Part shown: in pieces, positions 1 to 8,130 of the stretch
Position numbering within the stretch: position 1 is the stretch's first letter
Layout of the letters: every line of letters begins with the position of its first letter
Source of the DNA: Hymenobacter gummosus
Lineage (GTDB): Bacteria > Bacteroidota > Bacteroidia > Cytophagales > Hymenobacteraceae
Assembly: GCF_003970915.1 (NCBI RefSeq)
Contig: NZ_RXOF01000013.1
Span: 141,325-205,324, forward strand
Direction: 5' to 3'
Length of the DNA stretch: 64,000 nucleotides
The notes under the pieces: model-generated
Told to the model about the DNA's origin: nothing
What the model saw: the letters and a program-made list of their open reading frames with translations, nothing else
The model's database searches: none
Position numbers and translations under genes: made by a program

Positions 1-9
1 ATACAAACA

Positions 10-36
10 CGCCGCCGGAACTGCTTCCGGCGGTGC
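10..36 (-). terminator. Rho-independent terminator of ettA
   Basis: A perfect 9-bp stem (12-20 with 25-33) and a 4-nt loop lie 25 bases past the ettA stop. On the minus strand the stem is followed by a T-rich run, as in intrinsic terminators. The T run is short, so strength is uncertain. Confidence 0.6.
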
Positions 37-60
37 GTTTCAGTTAGGCGTGGAGCAACC

Positions 61-1728
61 TTAATTCAAGCTCCGGTAGCGCACCCGCTTGGGCTCCACG
101 TCGCCGAGGCGCTTCTTCTTGGCCTCCTCATAATCCGAGAAGTTGCCCTCGAACCAGACCACTTCCGAGTTGCCCTCGAAGGCCAGGATGTGGGTGGCCA
201 GGCGGTCGAGGAACCACCGGTCATGGCTGATGATGACGGCGCAGCCGGCGAAGTTTTCCAGCGCGTCTTCCAGGGCGCGGATGGCGTTAACGTCGAGGTC
301 GTTGGTCGGTTCGTCGAGCAGCAGCAGGTTGGCGCCCTGCTTGAGGGTGGTAGCCAGGTGCACCCGGTTCCGCTCCCCGCCCGAGAGCGAGCCGACTTTC
401 TTTTCCTGGTCGCCGCCGCGGAAGTTGAAGTTGCTCACGTAGGCGCGCGAGTTCACCTGCCGGCCGGCCAGCAGCATAGTTTCGGTGCCGCCCGAAATCG
501 TCTCGAACACCGACTTGTTGGGCTCCAGCGTGTCGTGCTGCTGGTCCACGTAGGCTGTCTTCACCGTGGGGCCTACCTCGAAGGTACCCGCGTCGGGCTG
601 CAGCTGCTCGGTGATGAGGCGGAACAGGGTGGTTTTGCCGGCGCCGTTCGGGCCGATGATGCCCACGATGCCGCCCTGGGGCAGGGCAAACGAGAGGTTC
701 TCGAACAGCAGCTTGTCGCCGAAGGCCTTGCTGATGTTGTGGGCCTCGATAACCTGGGCGCCCAAGCGCGGGCCGTCGGGGATAAACAGCTCCAGCTTCT
801 GCTCCTTCTCGCGGGCGTCCTCCGAGGCCATCTTGTCGTAGCTGGCGAGACGGGCCTTGCTCTTGGCCTGCCGGGCTTTGGGGGCCATGCGTACCCATTC
901 CAGCTCGCGCTGCAGGGTTTTCTGGCGCTTGCTCTCGGTTTTCTCCTCCTGGGCCAGGCGGGTCGACTTCTGCTCCAGCCACGAGGAGTAGTTGCCCTTC
1001 CACGGAATGCCCTCGCCGCGGTCCAGCTCCAAAATCCAGCCGGCCACGTTGTCGAGGAAGTACCGGTCGTGGGTTACGGCAATGACGGTGCCCTTGTACT
1101 GCTGCAGGTGCTGCTCCAGCCACAGCACCGATTCGGCGTCGAGGTGGTTGGTTGGTTCGTCGAGCAGCAGCACGTCGGGTTCCTGCAGCAGCAGGCGGCA
1201 CAGGGCCACCCGGCGCTTCTCCCCACCCGAGAGGTTGCCGATGATGGCGTCTTCGGGCGGGGTGCGCAGCGCGTCCATGGCGCGTTCGAGCTTGTTGTCG
1301 AGGTTCCAGGCGTCGAGCTGGTCGAGGCGCTCCTGCACGGTGCCCTGGCGCTCCAGCAGCTTGTCGAAGTCGGCGTCCTCGGCCCCGAAGGCCTCGTTGA
1401 TTTCCTCGAACTCCTTGAGCAGGGCCACCGTCTCGGCCACGCCTTCTTCAATGACCTCGCGCACCGTCTTGGTCGGGTCGAGCTGGGGCTCCTGCTCCAG
1501 GTAGCCCACCGAGTAGCCCGGCGACCAGACGACCTCGCCCTGGAACTGCTTGTCCTGGCCAGCAATAATCTTCAGCAGCGACGACTTACCCGAGCCGTTG
1601 AGGCCGAGCACGCCGATTTTGGCGCCGTAGAAGAAGGAGAGGTAGATGTTTTTGAGAACCTGTTTCTGGGGCGGGTAAACCTTGCTTACCCCCGCCATGG
1701 AGAAAATAATGGTGGGCTGGTCGCTCAT
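61..1728 (-). CDS. ettA: Energy-dependent translational throttle protein EttA (ABC-F ATPase)
   Basis: A cytoplasmic ABC-F protein of 555 residues that binds the ribosomal E site and gates translation according to the ATP/ADP ratio. It has two ABC domains. The first Walker A (GLNGSGKSS) is at residues 42-50 and its signature LSGGEKRR near 165. The second has GPNGAGKTT near 350 and LSGGERNR near 460. Each domain has an LLLDEPTNxLD Walker B, and a charged linker lies between them. No membrane segment is present, as expected for ABC-F. The start at 1728 gives MSDQPTIIFSMAGVSKVY, matching the usual EttA N-terminus. An in-frame start further upstream would run into a repeat. Length and motif order fit EttA better than other ABC-F members. 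Confidence 0.95.
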   Translation of the reverse strand: MSDQPTIIFSMAGVSKVYPPQKQVLKNIYLSFFYGAKIGVLGLNGSGKSSLLKIIAGQDKQFQGEVVWSPGYSVGYLEQEPQLDPTKTVREVIEEGVAETVALLKEFEEINEAFGAEDADFDKLLERQGTVQERLDQLDAWNLDNKLERAMDALRTPPEDAIIGNLSGGEKRRVALCRLLLQEPDVLLLDEPTNHLDAESVLWLEQHLQQYKGTVIAVTHDRYFLDNVAGWILELDRGEGIPWKGNYSSWLEQKSTRLAQEEKTESKRQKTLQRELEWVRMAPKARQAKSKARLASYDKMASEDAREKEQKLELFIPDGPRLGAQVIEAHNISKAFGDKLLFENLSFALPQGGIVGIIGPNGAGKTTLFRLITEQLQPDAGTFEVGPTVKTAYVDQQHDTLEPNKSVFETISGGTETMLLAGRQVNSRAYVSNFNFRGGDQEKKVGSLSGGERNRVHLATTLKQGANLLLLDEPTNDLDVNAIRALEDALENFAGCAVIISHDRWFLDRLATHILAFEGNSEVVWFEGNFSDYEEAKKKRLGDVEPKRVRYRSLN

Positions 1729-1760
1729 GCAGAGAAGCTGGTGAATGAAGTCGAAGGCAT

Positions 1761-1985
1761 CCAGAACGTCATGCCGAGCGCAGCGCAGCATCTCGCCTGC
1801 TGATGGCCGATGGTATCGTCATGCTAAACTCCGCGAACCACAGGCGAAGCCAAGCAGCTCCACCGCTTCTGCGGATTTGTCCAACGAAGCCGTAAAAGTG
1901 CTTCGCAGGCCCAGCATGGTGTTCGTCGGCGCTTGATTCAACGAAGCACGCGAGATGCTGCGCTGCGCTCGGCATGACGTTCTGG
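1761..1985. repeat. REP-like inverted pair R1 (40-bp arms)
   Basis: Arms 1761-1800 and 1946-1985 are inverted copies differing at one position of 40. The 145-bp spacer has no convincing gene. The outer ends read CCAGAACGTCATGCCGAGC. The element fills much of the divergent gap between ettA and the DUF349 gene. It belongs to the same general class as the pairs at 4796, 20517, 25981 and 42454. Confidence 0.85.
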
Positions 1986-2073
1986 CGAACCGGGCGGCTT
2001 GGTTCTACTTCCTCCCCGCCCGTTCTTACAAAGCTACATTCGCCGCGCCACACCACCCAGCCGCAAAGTTTAC

Positions 2074-2100
2074 TTGCATCATATCTAATATATGATGCAA
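2074..2100. promoter_or_regulatory. Operator-like palindrome TTGCATCATAT-N5-ATATGATGCAA
   Basis: An 11-bp perfect inverted repeat with a 5-nt centre in an AT-rich patch of a GC-rich intergenic region, 175 bp upstream of the DUF349 gene and divergent from ettA. There is no T tract and no coding role, so a dimeric regulator site is more likely than a terminator. The regulator is unknown. Confidence 0.5.
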
Positions 2101-2274
2101 CTTCCGGCTACGTATGTCGTCTCGGCTAAGCTGGACGCGGCCCGTTCTCATCTTTCGCTCAAACCAACCGCAGGTCCTTGCGTACCGTCAAGTCATTACG
2201 AAACCCGTAAACTTGTACGTTTTTCGTTTTCCGCCACCCACCACCCCGCACCTATTCAGGAGGTTAGTATCCGT

Positions 2275-3579
2275 ATGGAACAGCAAACCCAGCTGCTCAC
2301 GCAGGCCCGCCAGTTCGGCTATATCGAAGGCGGCCAGGTCTGGCTCCGGCCCTTCATGACGTTTCCGGCCCGCCAGGTCGGCCAGGTAAAAGACACCGAG
2401 GACGCCGCCCTCATCTACTTCGCTCAGCGCTTCGAGAGCTTCCGCACCAAAGTGGAAGACCTGCTCACGCGCATCACCGAATCCGAAAACAAGGGCTCCT
2501 TCCTGATGAAAGCCCTGCACCTGAAGGAGCAAATCGGGGCCTACGACGGCCTGGGCGACTTCACCGCCCTGCACGAGCGCCTCACCGAGGCCGAGGAGCA
2601 GATTCGCACCCTGGTTTCGCGCAACCGCGAGAAAAACCTCGCCACCAAGGCCAAAATCATCGAGGAGGCCGAGGCCCTGCGCACCAGCATGGACTGGCAG
2701 GCCGGCGCCGAAACCCTCAAGGACCTGCGCCAGGCCTGGATCAAGACCGGCCCCGTCGCCAAGGAGTTGACCGACGAGATGGAAACCCGCTTCCAGGCCG
2801 CCGTCGAAGACTTCTACACCCGCAAGAAAGCGTTCCAGGCCGATAAAAAGGCCATGACCAACCGGGCGTTCGAGAAGTACAAGTCGCTCATCCACAAATC
2901 CGAAGCCCTGCAGAACTCCGACGACTGGGAAGGCGTCACGGCCCAGCTCAAGGACCTGCAGCAGCAGTGGAAGGAAGTAGGTGGCTCCTTGCCGCGCAAA
3001 ACCGCCAACGACCTGTGGACGCGCTTCCGCGCCGCCCACAACCGCTTCTTCGACCGCCTCAAGGAGCACATCAGCAGCAAGCGCGTGGAGGCCAAGGACC
3101 ACTACATGGACGACAACCTCACCCGCAAGCGCGACTTGGTGGCGGAGGCCGAAGCCCTGGTGGAAAAGCCCATGCACGAGGCCGTCACGCGCGCCAAAGA
3201 GCTACAGGCCGCCTGGAAGAAAGTGGGCCCCGTGCGCGGCCCCGAGTCGGACCGCGTGTGGGAAGCCTTCCTCTCCGCCTGCGACCGGGTGTTTGAACTT
3301 AGCTCGCTGGAACACTATATTCGGAAGCGGCAGCCCCAGGAAGGCCCCAAGCCGCCGGCGGCCGAGCAGTACAGCCAGCGCGTGGCCGCGCTCAAGGACT
3401 TCATCAAGTACGACCGGCAGGAGCAGGCCGTGCTGGAGGAGAACCTGGGCAAGCTCACCGACACGCCCGGCAACGAAGCTTTCCGCAGCATGCTGCAAAG
3501 CAAAATCCGGGCGTTTGAGCGGAAAATCCGCACGAAAAACGACCTGATCGAATTCCTGCGCCAACGCTACCAGCAATAA
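2275..3579 (+). CDS. DUF349 domain-containing protein
   Basis: A cytoplasmic protein of 434 residues made of repeated three-helix DUF349 units, seen as recurring L-x-x-x-W-K/R-x-x-G-P/S motifs (QAWIKTGPVAKEL, QQWKEVGGSL, AAWKKVGPVRG), each followed by a W/F-x-x-F core. It is highly charged and probably alpha-helical or coiled-coil, with no signal peptide. The start at 2275 follows an AGGAGG at 2258-2263, 11 nt upstream, which is notable in a phylum that rarely uses strong Shine-Dalgarno sites. An in-frame ATG at 2092 would add 61 residues of unrelated composition and overlap the palindrome, so it is rejected. The molecular function of DUF349 is not established. Confidence 0.88.
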   Translation: MEQQTQLLTQARQFGYIEGGQVWLRPFMTFPARQVGQVKDTEDAALIYFAQRFESFRTKVEDLLTRITESENKGSFLMKALHLKEQIGAYDGLGDFTALHERLTEAEEQIRTLVSRNREKNLATKAKIIEEAEALRTSMDWQAGAETLKDLRQAWIKTGPVAKELTDEMETRFQAAVEDFYTRKKAFQADKKAMTNRAFEKYKSLIHKSEALQNSDDWEGVTAQLKDLQQQWKEVGGSLPRKTANDLWTRFRAAHNRFFDRLKEHISSKRVEAKDHYMDDNLTRKRDLVAEAEALVEKPMHEAVTRAKELQAAWKKVGPVRGPESDRVWEAFLSACDRVFELSSLEHYIRKRQPQEGPKPPAAEQYSQRVAALKDFIKYDRQEQAVLEENLGKLTDTPGNEAFRSMLQSKIRAFERKIRTKNDLIEFLRQRYQQ

Positions 3580-3723
3580 GCCAACATTTCGGCCGCGTTT
3601 GCGTTGTCCCCGAAAATCCCGGCCTGACGCATTGTCGCACGTCGTGTCCCCGGCCGGGTTTTTGATGGCGGCGCAATCCGCTTCTTCTTACTCAACTTCC
3701 CCCCTTTTACACACCCCCTGACT

Positions 3724-3945
3724 ATGTACTGGACTCTGGAACTTGCCTCGTACCTGGAAGATGCTCCCTGGCCCGCCACCAAAGACGAGCTCATCGACTA
3801 CTCGATCCGCTCGGGCGCCCCGATGGAGGTAGTAGAGAACCTGCAGGCCCTCGAAGACGACGGGCAACCCTACGAGAGCATCGAGGAAGTATGGCCGGAC
3901 TACCCGACCAAGGAGGACTTCATGTTCAACGAGGACGAGTATTAG
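3724..3945 (+). CDS. DUF2795 domain-containing protein
   Basis: A small acidic cytoplasmic protein of 73 residues beginning MYWTLELASYLEDAPWPATK and ending in a DYPTKEDFMFNEDEY-type tail. I recognise this as the conserved short Bacteroidota form of DUF2795. The whole protein is one domain with no signal peptide or membrane segment. Its strong conservation suggests an essential or structural role, but no biochemical activity is known to me. It follows the DUF349 gene by 144 nt, and a fold-back array begins within three bases of its stop codon. Confidence 0.85.
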   Translation: MYWTLELASYLEDAPWPATKDELIDYSIRSGAPMEVVENLQALEDDGQPYESIEEVWPDYPTKEDFMFNEDEY

Positions 3946-3947
3946 GA

Positions 3948-4073
3948 TTAGTGCTTAGTTGGTAGTGCTTGGTGCTTAGGCTCTGGCGGGCAGCGGGCCT
4001 CCGTTAGCCGCGCCAACTGGCCCACGCCATGACTCAAATACCAAGCACCAAGCACCAAGCACTAAGCACCAAT
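3948..4073. repeat. Fold-back array A1 (unit TTGGTGCTTAG-like)
   Basis: The left arm (3948-3980) carries degenerate AGTGCTTGGTGCTTAG units. The right arm (4040-4073) carries the reverse complement. A 59-bp spacer holds the start codon of the next gene. The right arm is translated as the N-terminus of the ABC ATPase. Confidence 0.8.
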
Positions 4074-4784
4074 AATCTGGTTGCGGGGTACGAACGACGC
4101 GTTCTGCTCCGCAACCTTTTTTTGTCCGTACCCCATGGCGCTTTCGTGGCCATCGTGGGGCACAACGGGGCGGGCAAAACCACCCTGTTTCGGGTGCTGA
4201 CGGGCCAGCTGCCCTACCAGGGCACGGTGGTAGTGGCGGGCCGGGAGCTGCGCACGGTGCGCCGCCCGGCCGTGGAAGGCCTGCTGGCCCACCTGCCCCA
4301 GCGCAACGTGGTGGCCTTTCCCATCGAGGTGCGCGAGCTGGTGGTAATGGGCCGCTTCCGCCAGCACCGCAGCCTGCTGGCCGGCTACACCGCCGCCGAC
4401 TACCAGCTGGCCGACCAGGCCCTGCACGAAGTCGGCGCCGCCCACCTGGCCCGGCGCGACTTCACCCAGCTCTCGGGCGGCGAGCAGCAGCTGGTGTGGC
4501 TGGCCCAGCTGCGCCTGCAGGACGCTGCCCTCTGGCTGCTCGACGAGCCCACCCAGCAGCTCGACATCTATTACCGCCGCCGCGTGTTCGGCCTGCTGCG
4601 CCGCTGGGGCCAGGAGCTACACCGCACCATCCTCTGCATCACCCACGACCTGGAGCAGCTGCCCGAGCTACCCGGCTACCTCCTGAACCTCTCGGCGCCG
4701 GAGCCGGCGCTGCAGCCGCTCAGCCGCGAAACCGTGGACGCGGCCCGCGCCTGGCTGGAGGACGAGGCGAGCTTGCATAACTAA
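4029..4784 (+). CDS. ABC transporter ATP-binding protein, metal/siderophore type
   Basis: An ATPase subunit of 251 residues that would energise an importer of the FecE/ZnuC type. Motifs are complete: Walker A GHNGAGKTT (near 47-55), Q-loop PQRNVVAF, signature LSGGEQQ, Walker B LWLLDEPTQQLD and H-loop ITHD. No permease or binding protein is adjacent, so it is an orphan here and the substrate is unknown. Oddity: residues 4-15 (IPSTKHQALSTN) are encoded by the right arm of array A1, before the domain proper starts at NLVAGYERR. The next in-frame ATG (4134) would remove the first strand of the ABC fold, so ATG 4029 is kept. Confidence 0.85.
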   Translation: MTQIPSTKHQALSTNNLVAGYERRVLLRNLFLSVPHGAFVAIVGHNGAGKTTLFRVLTGQLPYQGTVVVAGRELRTVRRPAVEGLLAHLPQRNVVAFPIEVRELVVMGRFRQHRSLLAGYTAADYQLADQALHEVGAAHLARRDFTQLSGGEQQLVWLAQLRLQDAALWLLDEPTQQLDIYYRRRVFGLLRRWGQELHRTILCITHDLEQLPELPGYLLNLSAPEPALQPLSRETVDAARAWLEDEASLHN

Positions 4785-4795
4785 CAGGTGAGCGG

Positions 4796-4867
4796 GATGA
4801 GCAGATAACTAGCACGCCTTCCTGCGGTTCGCTCTGCTCAGGATGACGTGCTAGTTATCCGCTCATC
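4796..4867. repeat. REP-like inverted pair R2
   Basis: Arms 4796-4816 and 4847-4867 match inversely at 20 of 21 positions. The 30-bp loop contains the core CTCTGCTCAGGATGA also found in R3. It lies between convergent genes (ABC ATPase and lycopene cyclase) and touches the cyclase stop codon, so it could serve as a shared terminator. Confidence 0.75.
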
Positions 4868-6048
4868 TATCCAGCTTTTCTCCTCCCCGGCCGGCCGCTC
4901 AGCACCTGCCCGATGGAGCGCAGGAAGGGCCAGGGCGTGACCGAGTTCATCACCTGCAGATTCTCGACCCAGCTGGTTTTCTCGTCCAGGAAATCCAGGA
5001 TGCGCTCCGTGGGGTTGCGGCGAAACAAGTCGGCGAAAATGTCGCGGGTCATTTCGCCCTGGCGCTGCATGATATCGAGCAGCAGCGCGTCGAAGAAGCG
5101 GAACTGCCACCGGTCGCCGGTGAGGTCGGGGGGCAGGGTGCCGGTGGTGGCCAGGGCGGCGGCGAGGCGGGCGGCCTGCTGCTGCATGCGCAGGAAAGCG
5201 TAGCCGGTGCTAGCCTTCACGCGCCCGCCGCGGGTGCCCAGATTCACGATACCGGCCCCGTCGTGCGCGGCAAACGGGTGGTCGGTCATGGGAATGGCGC
5301 CGCTTTCCGTCTCCACCACGCGGTAGGGCTGGCCGCTGAGCAGCTCGTGCAGGTACTCGCGCAGGGCCACTTCGTATTGCTCCGGTGCCAGCAGCGTGCC
5401 CGAAAACAAGGTGTACTCCACTAGCGCCCGGCGCGGCCCGAACGGCAGCACGTACACAAAGCGGCACTCCTGCTGCTGCGGCACCCGGAAGTCCATAAAC
5501 ACCGGCGTCCGGGCATCGAAAGCGTCGAAATCCGTTTCCACCTCCCAGCCCACAAAGTGCTGCCAGAGGTAGCGCTTATCGGGCCGGCGCTCCACCTGTG
5601 GCGGGCGGCTGTCGAAGGCGTAGCGGGCCGAGAACGTGCCGGCGTCGGTGCGGGCTACCACGCCCTGCGGGGTATTTTCGAGGGCCTCGACCCGGGCCGT
5701 AACCCGCGTAAACTGCGCCGGCCGCGCGGCCAGTGCCTGCTGCACGAAGCGGTAAAAATCCAGGCCGCGCAGGGTGCAGTAGCGGTGCCGGCGCAGCGGC
5801 AGCACGGCCTCAAACCGCGGACTGCGAAACGCCAGCTGCCGCCACTCGGCCGCCAGCACCGCGTCGTAGGGCGTGGGCTGGTCGGTCCAGAACGACCAGG
5901 TTCGGTCGTTCTTGTCCTTGGTTTCGGGTTCCAGCAGCAGCACGCGCTTGCCTTGCAGGCGCGGCTCCTGACTAAGGTGGTAGGCCAGGCTCAGGCCGGC
6001 CGCGCCGCCGCCGGCCAGCAGGTAGTCGTAGTCGGGGTTCACGGGCAC
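4867..6048 (-). CDS. crtY: Lycopene beta-cyclase (CrtY/CrtL family)
   Basis: A flavoprotein of 393 residues that cyclises lycopene ends to beta-ionone rings in carotenoid synthesis, normally membrane-associated. The N-terminal dinucleotide-binding motif YLLAGGGAAGLSLAYHL is followed by RTWSFW and a mid-protein DYxxP-like region (VFMDFRVPQQQE). The C-terminal part (GTRGGRVKASTGYAF) is typical of the family. An in-frame TTG at 6093 would start inside a terminator hairpin (6057-6086) serving the upstream gene. I therefore choose GTG 6048 or 6042, which leaves VPVN or VN ahead of PDYDYLLAGG. No other carotenoid gene is in the window. Confidence 0.85.
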   Translation of the reverse strand: MPVNPDYDYLLAGGGAAGLSLAYHLSQEPRLQGKRVLLLEPETKDKNDRTWSFWTDQPTPYDAVLAAEWRQLAFRSPRFEAVLPLRRHRYCTLRGLDFYRFVQQALAARPAQFTRVTARVEALENTPQGVVARTDAGTFSARYAFDSRPPQVERRPDKRYLWQHFVGWEVETDFDAFDARTPVFMDFRVPQQQECRFVYVLPFGPRRALVEYTLFSGTLLAPEQYEVALREYLHELLSGQPYRVVETESGAIPMTDHPFAAHDGAGIVNLGTRGGRVKASTGYAFLRMQQQAARLAAALATTGTLPPDLTGDRWQFRFFDALLLDIMQRQGEMTRDIFADLFRRNPTERILDFLDEKTSWVENLQVMNSVTPWPFLRSIGQVLSGRPGRRKAG

Positions 6049-6056
6049 AAAGAACG

Positions 6057-6086
6057 CCGGCCGCCCGAATAGGTTCGGGCGGCCGG
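6057..6086 (-). terminator. Terminator of the 6118-6756 hydrolase gene
   Basis: A 13-bp perfect stem (6057-6069 with 6074-6086) and a 4-nt loop. On the minus strand it is followed by CGTTCTTTG. It lies between the hydrolase stop and the lycopene cyclase start, and so constrains the cyclase start site. Confidence 0.7.
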
Positions 6087-6117
6087 AGCGCAACGGTGGT
6101 AGAAAAAGGGTAGGTGG

Positions 6118-6756
6118 CTATTGGTGCGCCAGGTTGCTGGGGGCGTGGTCGAAGGCGCCGGCCAGGTCGCGCACGGCGTCGCGCACGTCCAGGTCCAGCT
6201 CGGCGCTGAAGTGCTGGCGGCCGTGCACAATGCTCACGCGGGCGTGCAGGCGCTCCAGCCACAGCTTTTCGTTTTGCTGGTAGGCCGAGGTGTAGGGGTC
6301 GTCGTCGGAGAGCAGCACCATGAGCTTGTTTTCGGGAATGGCGTGGCGGGCCCGCTCGTAGTCGATGGGCGCGTTCATCCAGTGCAGGATGTCCTGCCAG
6401 GGGCTGTCGACCATAAACCAGCCAGCTACGCACAGCACCCCGCGCACCTGGGCCACGGCCTGCTCCCGGTTGATTTCGGCCAGGTAGTGCAGAATGGCCA
6501 GGCAGCCCACGCTGTGACCCACAAGGTAGACTTCCTGGTTTTGCAGGCGTTCGGGGGGTAGCACCTGGCGCAGGTGCGCCACGGCCTGGCTGATAACGGG
6601 TACTTCCCAGGAGGGCATGTCGAGCGGGTGCACTTCGTAGCGGAAGCCGTCTTCCGGGGCCGTTTGCTCCAGCTGCTGCTTCAGCCAGGGGTACCAGTCG
6701 CTGGTGCCGTTGCCGCCCCAGCGGGGCACCACGTACACGTGTTTGGTGGGGGTCAT
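6118..6756 (-). CDS. RBBP9/YdeN-like alpha/beta hydrolase
   Basis: A serine hydrolase of 212 residues in the RBBP9/YdeN family. The nucleophile elbow GHSVG is near residue 91. The acid is probably the aspartate in SDDDPYT, and the histidine lies in GRQHFS near the C-terminus, giving a complete triad in the expected order. The opening VYVVPRWGGNGTSDWYPWL is typical. It is cytoplasmic, with no signal peptide. It lies upstream of lycopene cyclase on the same strand, but a terminator separates them, so co-transcription is doubtful. The natural substrate of this family is unknown. Confidence 0.85.
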   Translation of the reverse strand: MTPTKHVYVVPRWGGNGTSDWYPWLKQQLEQTAPEDGFRYEVHPLDMPSWEVPVISQAVAHLRQVLPPERLQNQEVYLVGHSVGCLAILHYLAEINREQAVAQVRGVLCVAGWFMVDSPWQDILHWMNAPIDYERARHAIPENKLMVLLSDDDPYTSAYQQNEKLWLERLHARVSIVHGRQHFSAELDLDVRDAVRDLAGAFDHAPSNLAHQ

Positions 6757-6876
6757 AGAGGGGAAGGATGGTGGTAGTAAGCGGGTCGTAATGCCACGCG
6801 GGAAGCACGACAGTTACCTAAGTTCATATAACCAAAAGAATGGCACATAAACAAATCAATACTCAACCATTGAAAA

Positions 6877-6908
6877 ACAAAAAAGCCTCCGGACAACTCC
6901 GGAGGCTT
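6877..6908 (-). terminator. Strong terminator of the LOG-like gene
   Basis: An 11-bp perfect stem (6883-6893 with 6898-6908) and CAAC loop. On the minus strand it is followed by TTTTTTGTTTTT, a classic rho-independent terminator 22 bases past the stop. Confidence 0.85.
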
Positions 6909-6930
6909 CGCTGCCAGGGTAACAAGCGGC

Positions 6931-7794
<864 letters not shown>

Positions 7795-7939
7795 GGCCAC
7801 GCTGAGGTAATGAGCCGATTCGCCTTTTTCGGGCTGATGCAACCGCACGGGTTCAGGGCGCGGCGAACCGGGAAGTGGAAAAATGGGAATGAATTGGGGA
7901 GCAAAAGAAAGGCCGTTCGCGCCCGGAAGGCGGAACGAC

Positions 7940-7966
7940 CAAAAGTATGGGCGGCCAAGTTAACAA
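7940..7966 (-). promoter_or_regulatory. Bacteroidota-type promoter for the LOG-like gene
   Basis: On the minus strand TACTTTTG (7940-7947) is a perfect TAnnTTTG -7 box, with TTG (7964-7966) 16 bp upstream. The transcript would start near 7933. Confidence 0.5.
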
Positions 7967-8010
7967 TTCGTTAACATTCCGCCATAGGCTATGACGAAAT
8001 TGTTACTCTG

Positions 8011-8130
8011 GGTGGATGGCTAAAGGGTCAAATGACTAAATGGCTGGATGGTTAAATGGCTGGTCGTTCAGGCGCTTCGTTGAACAACCAACCATTTAAC
8101 CATCCAGCCATTTGACCATTTAACCATTTA
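8011..8130. repeat. Fold-back array A2 (unit TTAAATGGCTGG-like)
   Basis: The left arm (8011-8063) and right arm (8087-8130) are degenerate reverse-complement arrays around a 23-bp spacer containing CGTTCAGGCG. The right arm runs into the TAA stop of the permease gene (8128-8130). Same unit as A3 and A4. Confidence 0.85.

Noticed and set aside
190-1803. Long open frame on the plus strand opposite ettA
   Set aside because: GC-rich codon bias leaves long antisense frames throughout the window. The translated product is low-complexity and matches no family, whereas ettA on the other strand is unmistakable. The same applies to the long frames opposite metH, tamB, malQ and the DUF1501 gene.
1769-2056. 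95-codon minus-strand frame between ettA and the DUF349 gene
   Set aside because: It is composed mostly of the arms and spacer of REP-like pair R1 and has no family resemblance.
6043-6093. TTG start adding 15 residues to lycopene cyclase
   Set aside because: The extra codons would lie in the terminator hairpin of the preceding gene, so a GTG start at 6048 or 6042 is more likely.
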